Positions 1 to 12,200 of a DNA stretch of 64,000 nt are shown piece by piece (the stretch's first letter is position 1; each line of letters opens with the position of its first letter). The DNA lies in assembly GCA_029964075.1 (NCBI GenBank), contig CM057147.1:15831513-15895512 (forward strand), in the 5' to 3' direction. Source of the stretch: Patiria pectinifera. Taxonomy: Eukaryota > Echinodermata > Asteroidea > Valvatida > Asterinidae. The translations under genes and the position numbers were made by a program. The notes under the pieces are model-generated. The model worked only from the letters and a program-made list of their open reading frames with translations, was not told the DNA's origin and did no database searches.

Positions 1-169
1 AAATTTCTAGTTCTCCATAGGTTTGTGTACAAGCATGGATGCGCCCAGCAGGCATCACTTTGTACATGAGTTAGCGCTCTAGTAATTTAATACAGCTCTA
101 TGGTTGGAAGCCAACACATGTTTTTTTTTGCCACTATCTAATGTGAAAAATACTGTTTGTTTTCCACAG

Positions 170-262
170 CATGAGCAATGGTGCAAGTTTGATCGTGGCG
201 AGTTCACAATTATGCAAGCGTTGGAATTTATCAACACTATAGTTGATGAATCAGACCCAGAT
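170..262 (+). CDS. MIOX: MIOX exon, DESDPD segment
   Basis: First MIOX coding exon visible. Acceptor TTTCCACAG, donor GAT|GTAAGT, phase 0 on both sides, 31 codons. It encodes the conserved stretch ending VDESDPD that precedes the first iron-ligand histidine. The upstream exon with the N terminus is not in the window. Confidence 0.9.
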
Positions 263-3200
263 GTAAGTAATGGCTTTTTTCTGAAAAACAAAATCTTTCA
301 AATTTAGCTCTTCTCTAAGAATTCTGAGTTTATTGTCACTGCACTGTTCTTATACAAGGATTAGATACAAGATGTTTAATTCTACTTACACAGCTGAGAT
401 TCGTCTTTCTTTTTTTGATGATTCTCTTGAATCTTGAATCGGATTTTGAGAAATAACTGATTAAATTCTGACATGTTTTGGCACAAGGGCACTTGCACAT
501 CCGTTGTGAAATGTAAACAGGTTTTTTTCTCCGGACACTTGGCTTCCGTAAAATTAAAAAGCCTAATGTTTTGGCCTTACCCCCTGCCTCTATACAATAT
601 AGGTTTTTGTTTTTTTTTCAATGAAAATCGCCTGAGTTTGAAGCCACAATTCACAAATTCTTGATTTCCATGAACATTTCTACAATCGATCCTAATTATA
701 GGCCGCGAGGACCTCTTATTTATTAATGAGCTAACGCGCAGTAATTTATAGCATTTTGGTGGTATGCACTCAAAAGTTGCAGAATCAAATCCCACCACGA
801 TCACTTTACTTTGTCCGACAAAAAAAATAAAATTATATGTTTTGTAGAAATGCTTAATAGTTGATTAAATTTACAGAATTTTAAGAAATTGAATGAAAAC
901 TGTTTTGTTAGTTGAAATTCATGTTCACAATACGCATCCCTGTTGTATAAGTTGTTTTAAGTGTAAAATTACCAAACAAAAATCAGAATTGATGAATGCA
1001 TTTGAGTCTAAAACTGTTGCACCTGTTTCTCCAGACCAGTGTGCCTAACATTTATCATGCCTTCCAGACAGCCGAGAGAATCCGTGAACGACATCCTGAC
1101 AAAGGTTAGAGATTTAACAAATTATTCATTAGTTTAAGTCAGTACATGAGCTTTTTCATGTACGTTTATTCAGAGGTTCTGCTTGCTTGACAGATGTGCA
1201 CATTATTTATTTATTACATTTCTTTACCCAGGGTATGCTGCATACACTACAAATGTCTACACACATGTACAAATAAATACATTACAAATACAATACTTTG
1301 CAACACAATGAAATAAAATAGAAGCATGTTGGATTACTGCATGACTATACACACATGTACAAATAAATACATTACAAATACAATACAACACAATGAAATA
1401 AAAGATAAGCATATGGGATTACTGCATGACTATACACACGTACAAATAAATTCATTACAAATACAATACAACACAATGAAATAAAAGATAAGCATATGGG
1501 ATTACTGCATGACTATACACACATGTACAAATAAATACATTACCAAAATACAATACAACACAATGAAATAAAATACAAGCATATGGGATTACTGCATGAC
1601 TTTACACACATGTACAAATAAATACATTACAAATACAATACAACACAATGAAATAAAATAAAAGCACATGGGATTACTACATGATTATAAAACAACAATT
1701 ATAATATTGCACAACTGTTACAAAGAAACATGTACAGTTTGAAATGACATCACTAACAGACTTTCCTAAAGGCCTATTAAAGTGAATTATGTGAAAACGA
1801 GAAGCATTCTAAAGCACCAATGGACTTCCGTTTTGTTCCCCGTACTACCGTTAGTTTTAAAGATCTGTTAGCTTTAAAGGTACATGTAAAGTCCATCTTT
1901 TGTTTCAATGATGAAGTTTCAGCTCAGCTTCAGCTGTATATTTCGAGAAAACAACATTCTAGGATCTCGATTTCATATCAAAAATTGCTGAATCATGTTT
2001 TGAATTGGGCCTGAATTCAGCGTCCGAGACCCGTTCTCGCTGAGTGGATTGCAGCTACGCGATGTCACGCACCGATCCGACGAATTATAGCAACCGCGTG
2101 TGCGTCGTGTTAACGATGCGTCTTAAAACGCACCATTGGAAAGGCCTTCTTTTGTTGATTTCTTCAAAATGACAGCTTGGCAGAAAAATATAATTTCACA
2201 GGGAGTTTAATAGTCCCCTTACTATCTTTCAACCACGTATGTTTTTCAACAATAATTATGTCAGTTACTTTTTTGATAGCTGCAAATGATGGACTGTAGC
2301 TTTAAAGATCACTTGTAAATCTTCTGAAGATCAGCACCTATGTATTGGGATAAAGGCCTTCTGTAGGGTGCGTCCCAGTAGCTCGCCCGGATCGAGTCGG
2401 GTAATACGGGTTAGCCACGACAGCCAGGCTATTCAAACTTTAAACCGTGGGCCATCACCCGATCCTCATGTGACGTCTGAAGCTGCGGCTGTAGCCACTG
2501 ACCCACTGACAAAATGCCCGTTTCGGACTGGGTCTTAGTTTGAGATTTACCTTTTCTTCGGTCAGTCGCAAGACTAAAAAAAATTGAGCTAAAATTCTAA
2601 CCTCTAAAGTCGCAATGAACTCAATAAATAATTAGCTTTAGACTTCAAATTAAGTTGAATTTTGGGTCCACTTGAGATTTCCACTGTGTAAATTTTCCAA
2701 TTTCTTTCAAATGGATATACCTATTGAAGGCCTGCCAACTCTTACGCATTTAGCGCGAGACTCACGCATTTCAGATTACTCTCACGCCCACACAGGATTT
2801 CTCATGCTAAAAAGAATAAATATATAATTGACTCCAAACATTAAAATTATGTTTATTAAATGATGTTCTTTTGCATAAAAATAATGTTTGAAGTGGTCAG
2901 AAATGGCCTCAGGTCGCACCACAGAGCATCTAGAATCCAACATTTTTCGGGGGCCCTTAAGCGGGCCCCGAACCCCACGCTGTTGGGGCTTCGCGCTTCG
3001 CACGCGCATTAGTTCTGACCATGCTCCATCGCCATCATTAGTTTGGAAGTAAACTCTTCATTTATGGTCTCAAATTGTTTTCATTTCCCCTCTCTTCAAA
3101 CAGAGTGGATGATTCTGACGGGACTTATTCATGACCTGGGAAAGGTCATGGCAGCATGGGGTGAACCACAGGTAAACATATTAAGTTAACAGCCTCTGTG

Positions 3201-6200
3201 CGCAGTACGCCCCTCATCAGTGACAGAACAGTAGCGGATCTAGGGGGGATAGGGGGAGGGTTCCTCCATACAGTACCACTTAACATTCCTTGGAGTATGC
3301 ATGCTTGAACGGCAAAACATTCCATTCTTGCAATCTGTTTTACTCTCAAATTTTGCCAAATGAAACAACAAAGCTGCAAATAGCGATTTGAATGTCATGT
3401 TCCCTATCCGTTAGTGGTCTGTCGTTGGCGATACATTTGTTGTGGGCTGCGCCGTTGCTGACTCCATCGTCTACAGGAAAACCAGCTTTGTCGACAACCC
3501 TGATTTGAATAACCCCGCCTACAAGTAAGTGATGTGTTGAGTGGTAGTGAAGGATATGGGCAGGGCTGTGGTAGGGAGTGGGCTGGGTGTGGGAAGAAAA
3601 GAGCCAGAGGTATGGAATATTTGGCTTGTATTGTCACCTGAACCTGAATTGAATTTGAATTGCCTCGGTTACCTTCTCCGACAATTATGACTTCAGTTTC
3701 ACAAGATTGTAAGAGAGCGGGTGTAGGTGGTTTTTTTTGGAGGGGGGTTTGAGGAGTTGTACTTTAGATGTATCCCATAGGAGTTGTAATGCAAATAGGA
3801 GTAGTATTCCAGTGTGGAGTTATATCCCAATGTGAGGTTCATAGAGTTATATTTAAAAAAGTGGAGAGCGCACTCACTATTGACCTTTATCATGCTGCCA
3901 CCATTTCAGTCATTTTTCTTGTATCCAATAACAGTATTCAATGATACTGTTTTTTGTGCAAAAAGGAACCAGACTATTTTCCTTCCAGCTTCGCTTTGGT
4001 TACGTTGATTTGAATGGGGAAAAATAAAGAAGGCCGTAACATGAGAATGGTCTATACTATGCACACACGCGGATGTGCCGACATGGACGCGCTGCCGCCA
4101 TATACTTTAGGTTGAACAATGGAACAATAGAGATTGGTCATAAACCCTGCCAATCTTAGCAACGGCTTGGAAATGCCGTAGCTCAGTCTCAGGCTAAGTA
4201 AATGAACTTGGCAAAGTGCACTCAGCAGTTTCCGCGTGCAAGGTGTACGTACACACACACCCAAGTGCACTATATCAGAAAACAATTCAAAAGTGGAGGT
4301 AATTGTTCCACCTAATGTATTGCAGCTGCGCCTCCATGTCGGCATGTTCGCATACAGCGAATGTGCTCTCTAGTCTCTATCAGGAGTTGGGAATGGTACC
4401 CAAATGGAGATATATACATGTACCCCAATTGCGAGTTAAACTTCAATGTAAAGTTATAACAGCTCTGCCTCATAGGGAGTATATATACATCCCAATGAGG
4501 AGTTGTATCTCATTGTGAAGTTGTATTTCACCACGAGATATTTCATATCCCTATTCGCTCCTTTCACACTCCGCCATTGGGCATGCACAGCCTCGATCTG
4601 GAAACTTTATACAATAAAAATAGCCGGTTCAGTGATCTGAACCCCGACACAGGAATCACTGAACCGGTTATATTGATTGTGTAAAGTTGCCAGATCGAGG
4701 CTCCGCATGCCCATGGCGGAAGTGTGAAAAGAGCAAATGGGGAGTAAAGTGTCATTAGCATTGCTGCTGTGGTGAGTACGCTCCCATGGTCAAATGAGTT
4801 TCAAAAAGGGAGAATAATGCTTACCACTCGGAGATTTCATGTAATTAGCTGTGGCTAGATTGAGCCCCAACTTTATACATTTAATTTTCTGAAGAGGTTG
4901 CAAAGTCAAGAACCTACATGTAGCTCTTTATGATAATAATAATAGCAGGCATTTATATAGCACTTTTATGCCGTAACAGGGTATCAAAGCGCTTTACAAT
5001 TATTATTATCTTTGAGTATGGGAAGCAGATATTGACTTGAAATAGCAAACACTGAGGAAAAGGCAAGGCGATGTATCAACTCAACAAAAGTACTTGTTAT
5101 TCCAATTCTCTCCAATTATGGCAGTCAGTTCTCAGAGAGCTAGGTTGAGAATGCATGATATTGAAGTTGGAGTGGTTAGTCATATGGTATGTCGCAAGTT
5201 CAGGCATTACATGGGAAAGTTGAGCATGTTGAATTATAGTGAAACAGTTTATACAGTAGTGATTCACTAATGACCTTTTTTTAGTATTATTTCCTCAGCG
5301 CATGAGGGAGTTAAAATATGGCCTAGTCTTGGGTCAGAAAATAACCTTTTTTTTAATTTCCTCAGCTCTAAGTGTGGCATTTATGAAGAACACTGCGGCT
5401 TGGCCAATGTGATGATGTCATGGGGTCATGATGGTAGTTCGTTTTTTCGTTTGTAGCTTTTAAGGGAAGATACAACATTTGCACATATTAAAAAACGAAA
5501 TGATCAAATTATCACGAAATATCTTACTGGATTGTTAGGGAAGGATAGTCCAAAGCATCCTGTAAAATTGTGGCTCCTGGTGTGCTGACATTTTCAAGAA
5601 AACTTGTGTTTTTCCAACGCTGGTTGGCCGACCAGCGTTGGAGAAAACTTTTTTTTCTCAAAAACTGCTCCAAATTTTTCATATTTAGTTATTCTGCATT
5701 TTCCTGTGAAATGGTTCAAGCCTGCTAGATTGATTCTCTGTCCTTACAATTCCCCAAAGTCTATAAGTTGCTCCGTTTCATCTTAAGTGGTCAGGGAACC
5801 AGACTACAAGAACATGGTTGGTTTTCTTGGATTTTCCAGAATCTCTGAACCCAAAACGTGAAGCATTAGTCATTTCACAATAGTTGCTGTAACATACAAA
5901 TCCTCCAAATCCATTTATTTTCTGAAAATTGCAGCAAAAGCAAATGTTGTACATTCCCTTCGATCAAGATGTATCAGCTTGAAATTATGGCTGCACGGAT
6001 CGGCTCAGAAGCAACAAGAGCAAATTCAAACGAGGACCATTTGTCGACTAGTAGTTGACATGTGACGTAACTTACGCCTATATGCAAACATCTCTAGCCT
6101 AATTAATGGTCAATTTATGTTTTCTTGATAGTTCGTGGTCCTGGCTCCTTGCAGTGCATAATGGTTCACTTGCATGATGTGGCTATAACCAGTAACCAGC

Positions 6201-9200
6201 GGTGTGATCAACAATAGTATATATGACTTAATGCTTTGCATAGCAGATGAGATAAAATAGAGGAAATTTTCGGGCAACATCATGTGGAAAGAAATCTCTT
6301 CTTGGAGTGCTGTGGCCTCGTAGTTAAGGCCACTGATTCGTGGTCTGTGGGTAAAGCTGCAGGTTGTGGATTCGAGTCCTGGCGGGGTCATGGTGCGTGT
6401 GCCCTTGGGCAAGGCACTTTGTCACTCATTGCTTCTCTCCACCCAGGAGTAAATGGGTACCTGTGAGGGCAGAGATGGTTATTGTGATTGACTTAGCTTC
6501 CTTGTGCCTAACAGGCTGCATCGAGCTGTATACTCCCCAGGGAGCTGAGATGGTATTTGGATTGTTTCATGTGCCCAATGAGCAGGGGTAATAATGATGT
6601 AGCGCCTTGAGCACCAGTCCTGGTGGATACGTGCCCTTTATAAATATCCACTATTATTATTATTATTAAGTGTGGTTCTGCAAAAAAGAACGGGTTGGTT
6701 GAGTGTAGAACTCGACGTTTCGGACAGTGTGCTCTGTCCGTCCTCAGGAGGGTGAGTGATGAGATGGGGATGATGCTGGAGGTTTTATGGAGGCATCCAT
6801 GCTGGAGGCATCCTACATCCGACACACAAGCATCCAGTCACACCCCACTGCACACACACATCCATGAAACCTCCAGCATCATCCACATCTCATCACACAC
6901 CCTCCTGAGGACTCACAGAGCACACTGTCCGAAACGTCGAGTTATTATTACTGGTTTATTAAAATCTGTTCATTGCAGCCAAAAGGCTGAATTGTGACAC
7001 AGATGGACATTAAAAATGAAAACTACATAATTTTTTTATACAATTAAGGCATTAAATTTAAGTGTTAAGGATAAAACCAATAAACCAACCAACAGTAAGA
7101 GAGAGATTTTAAAAGAACATTACACAGTAAAACAGGACAAGACAAACTTAGCACACACAAAAACCAAGCCAAACTAGTTTACAAACAAGGAACAAAAACA
7201 CACACCCCAAAAAACAAGAACAAAAACCATACAAGACAAACAAAAGATATACAAACAAACAAACAAACACCCCAACACCCCAACACCCCAACATCCCCAA
7301 CAAACAAACAAACAAACACCCCCACAGAACAAGCCAAAAAAAAAAAAACACCCAACCAACCAAACAAACACAAAACAAAGACAAAACCAAAGAGGCAAGA
7401 GAGAATCAGTAAAAACACACAACCAGGCATAAAAAGGGTTTTTAAAAAACAGGTGCTAGTGAGCAGAACGTTTACAAAAACAGAAGAGAGAGGCCTACCT
7501 TTACATGTTCAAAATGTTGGTAAGGTAAGGAATCGGGCTAGTTTTGTATCGGTTGGTTCATCGGGCTAGTTTTGTATCGGTTAGTTATACACTCAACCAA
7601 CCGGTTCTTTTCAGAAGCACACTTCCTCCAAGAAGAGACTTCTTTCCACATGGTGTTACCCAAAATTTTCCTCTATTTTATCAACAATAGTATACTAGTC
7701 CTGAAAAGTTAACTGGACTAGTCAAACTATGGTTATCCATAGTTATTGCTTCATCTCGTCCGAGTTAGCTCGGAAATCAGTTGCTGTTTGGCAACGCTGT
7801 GGGCCACCCAAAAAACAATGTTATTTTCCCACCATAATCTCAAAGCTAATACATCTTTGATCTGTTTCTACTTTAAACGTAACAAAGTTCTGTCAAATTT
7901 GTAGCAGTTCAGAGGAGCAATTAACAGCATAACTAGATGTGATGGATTCACTCAAGTTTTGGGGGAATGTATTCTATTGGACACATTGGAGTCCTTTAAC
8001 CAGACCATTTTTCTGCTGATGACAATAACACAGCCATTTCTGAAATTTTGGCTGAAGATCCAAGCCATGGCTTTATGACTATATAATCTCCACACTGTTT
8101 GGAATCAGAGACTGAGGCTACATCTCTATCTTTGTACTCCAGCTTGCAAGAGCTCTAAAATCTGGAGCCATGAACATGAGCATTTTTTAGTCAAATCTGT
8201 TTCGAAGCCATGGTTTCAGAAATGGCCCAACAAGAACTATTGTCAAACCTTTTTTTCTAAGGAGTGCTGTGTCTCTTAAATCTTCTGCACTCTGTAGAAG
8301 TAGGTGTTTTTTTTAATCCTAAAAGAGCCAAGAAGCAGAACATTTTTGTGATAAAACTGTCACATATTTCTCCACCCTTATTTCTTTCCACAGACCATAG
8401 TGTGAATTCAGTAACACCATAGAATTACAAAATGCTTTGCTCTTTTGGATCAAAACTTAATAGAAACACCAAGCATGGTTGTCTTTACATGCTTACCAAA
8501 TTGCAATAAAATCTACACGTATCTTAACTGGGTGTCAATTAAAGACCCCTCCCCCTTTACTTAGTCTATGAAATATCCCCTTATTATGCCAAGTAAGACT
8601 GTGTCTTTGCTCGGTTGAGGCCGCCATAAGTAAGTTAGCAAGCAAGTGAGACACAGTCTTGACCACAAGATTCTGACCATTCAGCGGGCGCCTCCTATCG
8701 GGTCTTCAGTATCCCCTTGTATTAAAAAAAACGTAATGGCAGCCAAATTGACCAGTCAACAGCTTAGTCCACATTTCTGATTGAAATGACGTCACAATTT
8801 CTAAAGTCAACTCCGATTGGCTGGCGCGTTGGTCGCATACAATTTTCATTCTCACATAATATCAGAAGTTGGTTACACTGAGAGGGCTCTGTTGAACAAC
8901 TGTGAGACGGTAATTAAGGAAACGGCTCTTTTAGGGTTTACCTACCTACCTGCACTTTTCTCTTCCACCGTAATTTCTTCTAACTTTTGTTGTATGTCTT
9001 TCACCAATAACTCCATATCCTCAATATCTTTCCCAGAGTACATGTACAGGGTGCTGATTGAGAACGACTGCAAGCTTCCGGAGGAGGTAAATATACTTAA
9101 CGCATTTGCGTTGTAAATAATTGAATAGTTTAAATAATGGAACAAATGTGTGCCTGGCTGGTTTTAAACGCTTTGTTTAAGACCAGTTGGAGTCTGGAAG

Positions 9201-12200
9201 CTGGTAATGACCTGAGCCGAACTTTATGTACTAATTTCCTATTGACTGTACTTACCAGGGATTTTAAATTACTATAAACAGTTGGTCTATAGCATGTAGT
9301 AACTCCTTAATGTTTCAATTGAACTAAATTCAATGGTTCAGTGTGGTGTGACGTTGGATTGCCAGTCTACAATTGATGTTTGGCTAATTCCAACTCGTGT
9401 TTTGGGGTTGGGTCACAATCATCATCTGTTTATTATTATTATTATTATTAATCATTTCTGGTAATGAAAGCAAGGATTCCTCAAAAGCGCCCTAGGCACT
9501 GTAGCTCGCAAGCCTGAAGAAACCTGTGGAGGAAGACAATGAGAAGAAGTTACAGTTTTAGAGGCGGGAGGAAAAGCCCAGACGAATATTCTGGGGAAAA
9601 CCCACGGAATCAGGCAGGGGCTGAAAACCCAATCCACATATTGGCCCAGGCCAGATTCGAACCCGGGTCACAGCGGTGGAAGGCGAGGAAAGTACCGCTA
9701 CGCCAACCTGACTCCCCCTAATTTTTATTTTTTTATTTTGATCGTGGAGGACTGTGGTCAAATGGTTACGGTGTTAGACTCATGTGACATGATGCCATGG
9801 GTTCGAATGCTGACGGGGAACATGGTGTTTGTGCTCTTGGGCAAGATACTTTACTACAATTGCCTGTCTCCACCCAGAAGCATTTGTGAAGGTAGAGACC
9901 AAATTGTGTTGATCTCGAGCTGCTGCAGAAAATGGTTTCATCGAGGCTTTTCTTAGTGTGCATATTGCTGTATTTTACACCTGATGAACAGGGGTAATTA
10001 TTGTGAGGCGCTTTGAGACCTTTGGTATAAAAGCACTATATAAACAGCACATTCATAAATACCTAAGACAGTTTACCCATTCCCATTGGTCGAGAGCCCA
10101 TCATGTGGCCGGTCTTAAACAGATGATAAAGACATGGCTGGCTAGCTGGTCTTAAACCTTTTCCAGTGTCACATAAAATTTGTACTCCTATGAAATCCAG
10201 TGTGCTGTACCGTTTTATTGGTTAAGCGTTCGCAATCCTCACCTAGGCATGCGCAATTCTACCAGTGAGTCAGTATTTCATTGTCCTAAATTCACAACGC
10301 ACTCCCCACAGCTGCATCTGCGCGTCATTGCACAGTACGTGCAACGCGCACGCAAACCTCCATAAAAGGAGTTGTTTACGTCTTACTCGTGAGCTGGACA
10401 CTCCATAATATAGCTAGAGGGGTGTTTTGAAAAACAGAGTGTGAAATTTGTTGAACCAAATCGTTTGAAATTGTTAATTTTTGATGTGTTTTGACTTTTG
10501 GACTCTGGTAATTATCAGCATTCCAGACTCCAACCAGTCTAAACATTGTGTTTAACACCTCCCAAGCACACATTTATTCCTTTATTCATAAATACCTAAG
10601 ACAGTTTACGCATTCCTATTGGTCGAGAGACCATCACGTGGCCAGTCTTAAACGGATGATAAAGACATGGCTAGCTGGTCTTAAACACTTTTCCAGTGTC
10701 ACAATAAAATGTGGACTCCTAAAAATCCAGTGCCTCTTATCGTTTCATTGGTTGAATGTTCACAATCCTCACGCAGGCATGCGCAACACTACCAGGGAGT
10801 TAGAATGTTATAGTTCTAAATTCAAAACGCAACGCGCCAGGTGCGTTCTGCGCGACATCGCGTAGAACATGATACACGCGCGTCAATCTCCATCAAAGGG
10901 TTGTTTACATCTTACTCGCCAGCTGAACACTCCATTATTTTGCAGGAGGGATGTGTCAAAAAGCATAAAGTGAATTTGTTGAACAAAATCGGGATGTTTT
11001 GAACGAATTATATGATTTTTTTTTACCGAAAAGGTATTTATGAATGGGAATAAATATGTGCTCCGTCGGTATTTATCACTCTGTTTAAGACCACTTAGAG
11101 TCTGGGTGCTGATAATTACCCTCGCCTCTGGCTTGGGTAATTATCAGCACCCAGACTCTAAGTGGTCTTAAACAGAGTGATAAAAACCTGCGGAGCACAC
11201 ATTTATTCCCTTATTATTATTTTTTTACAGGGGCTGTACATGATCCGGTACCACTCCTTCTACCCGTGGCACACTGGCGGTGACTACATGCATCTATGCA
11301 ACAACAAGGATATGGAGATGCTCAAATGGGTCCGAGAATTCAAGTGAGTTGATCACTCCGTAGTATACAAATGTTGAGTGGCTCAGAGTGAAATGGGAGG
11401 AATATTATCGCAAGGTAAAATCTGGGGCCAATTTCACGGAACTGCTAAGCACAAAAATTTGTTTAGCACAAAAAAAGTCTGGGGTATAAAAGCAGGTTAC
11501 CAGCCAAAACTCCACGTGATTTTCATGCTAAGCAAACAATAGCTGAATACCAATCACAAGCAATATACATCACATGGAGTTTTTGCTGGTACCCTGCTTT
11601 TACTAAGCCATACCTTTTTGTGCTAAGCAAATCTTTATGCTTAGCAGCTCTGTGAAATTGGCCCCTGGACTTTTCCAGTTCACGAGGCGAAACAATTTAA
11701 AGCCACTCAATATTTGTTTTATATAACTGACATATGGATCCTTGTCATTTGATATACTTGATCTTTTATTTCAATACAAAATTGGTGGAAAATGTACTTC
11801 TCTCTTCCAAACCACCCCTTCGCGAAAAATGTTTGAACCCAACTCTGTAGCGCTGGCTCTTTGGAACAATACGCGCCACGCGCCACGCTGATCCCCGGCG
11901 TGAATGGGAGTAATTTACAATTATCTTCAAGTAAACTTGAATCCTCGATCCTGATTGGTCGATCCATGGCAACAAGCCGTGCTACATATAACCATGTAGC
12001 ACGGCCTTGGTCCATACCGCACTCCGCGTATTCCGCTGTTCCAAGATGATGCGAGCGACATTCCAGCTGCATACGATAAAATGCTGAATGTCCCTGTAAA
12101 GCGTGCTCGTTCCAACTGTACTGTGCATCAAGTTTGCTTGAAGATAAATTCTTTATCACACTCGCGCTCGTGGAACACGGAAAATGTAGTGAGTCTGTGT

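Noticed and set aside
7148-7430. three overlapping - strand frames rich in Phe, Cys, Trp, Val
   Set aside because: Produced by the AC-rich simple sequence; same segment open in all three frames.
9750-9830. possible tRNA gene
   Set aside because: A and B boxes are present, as also near 6310, 25720 and 61660, but no acceptor or anticodon stem forms and the body matches SINE copies.
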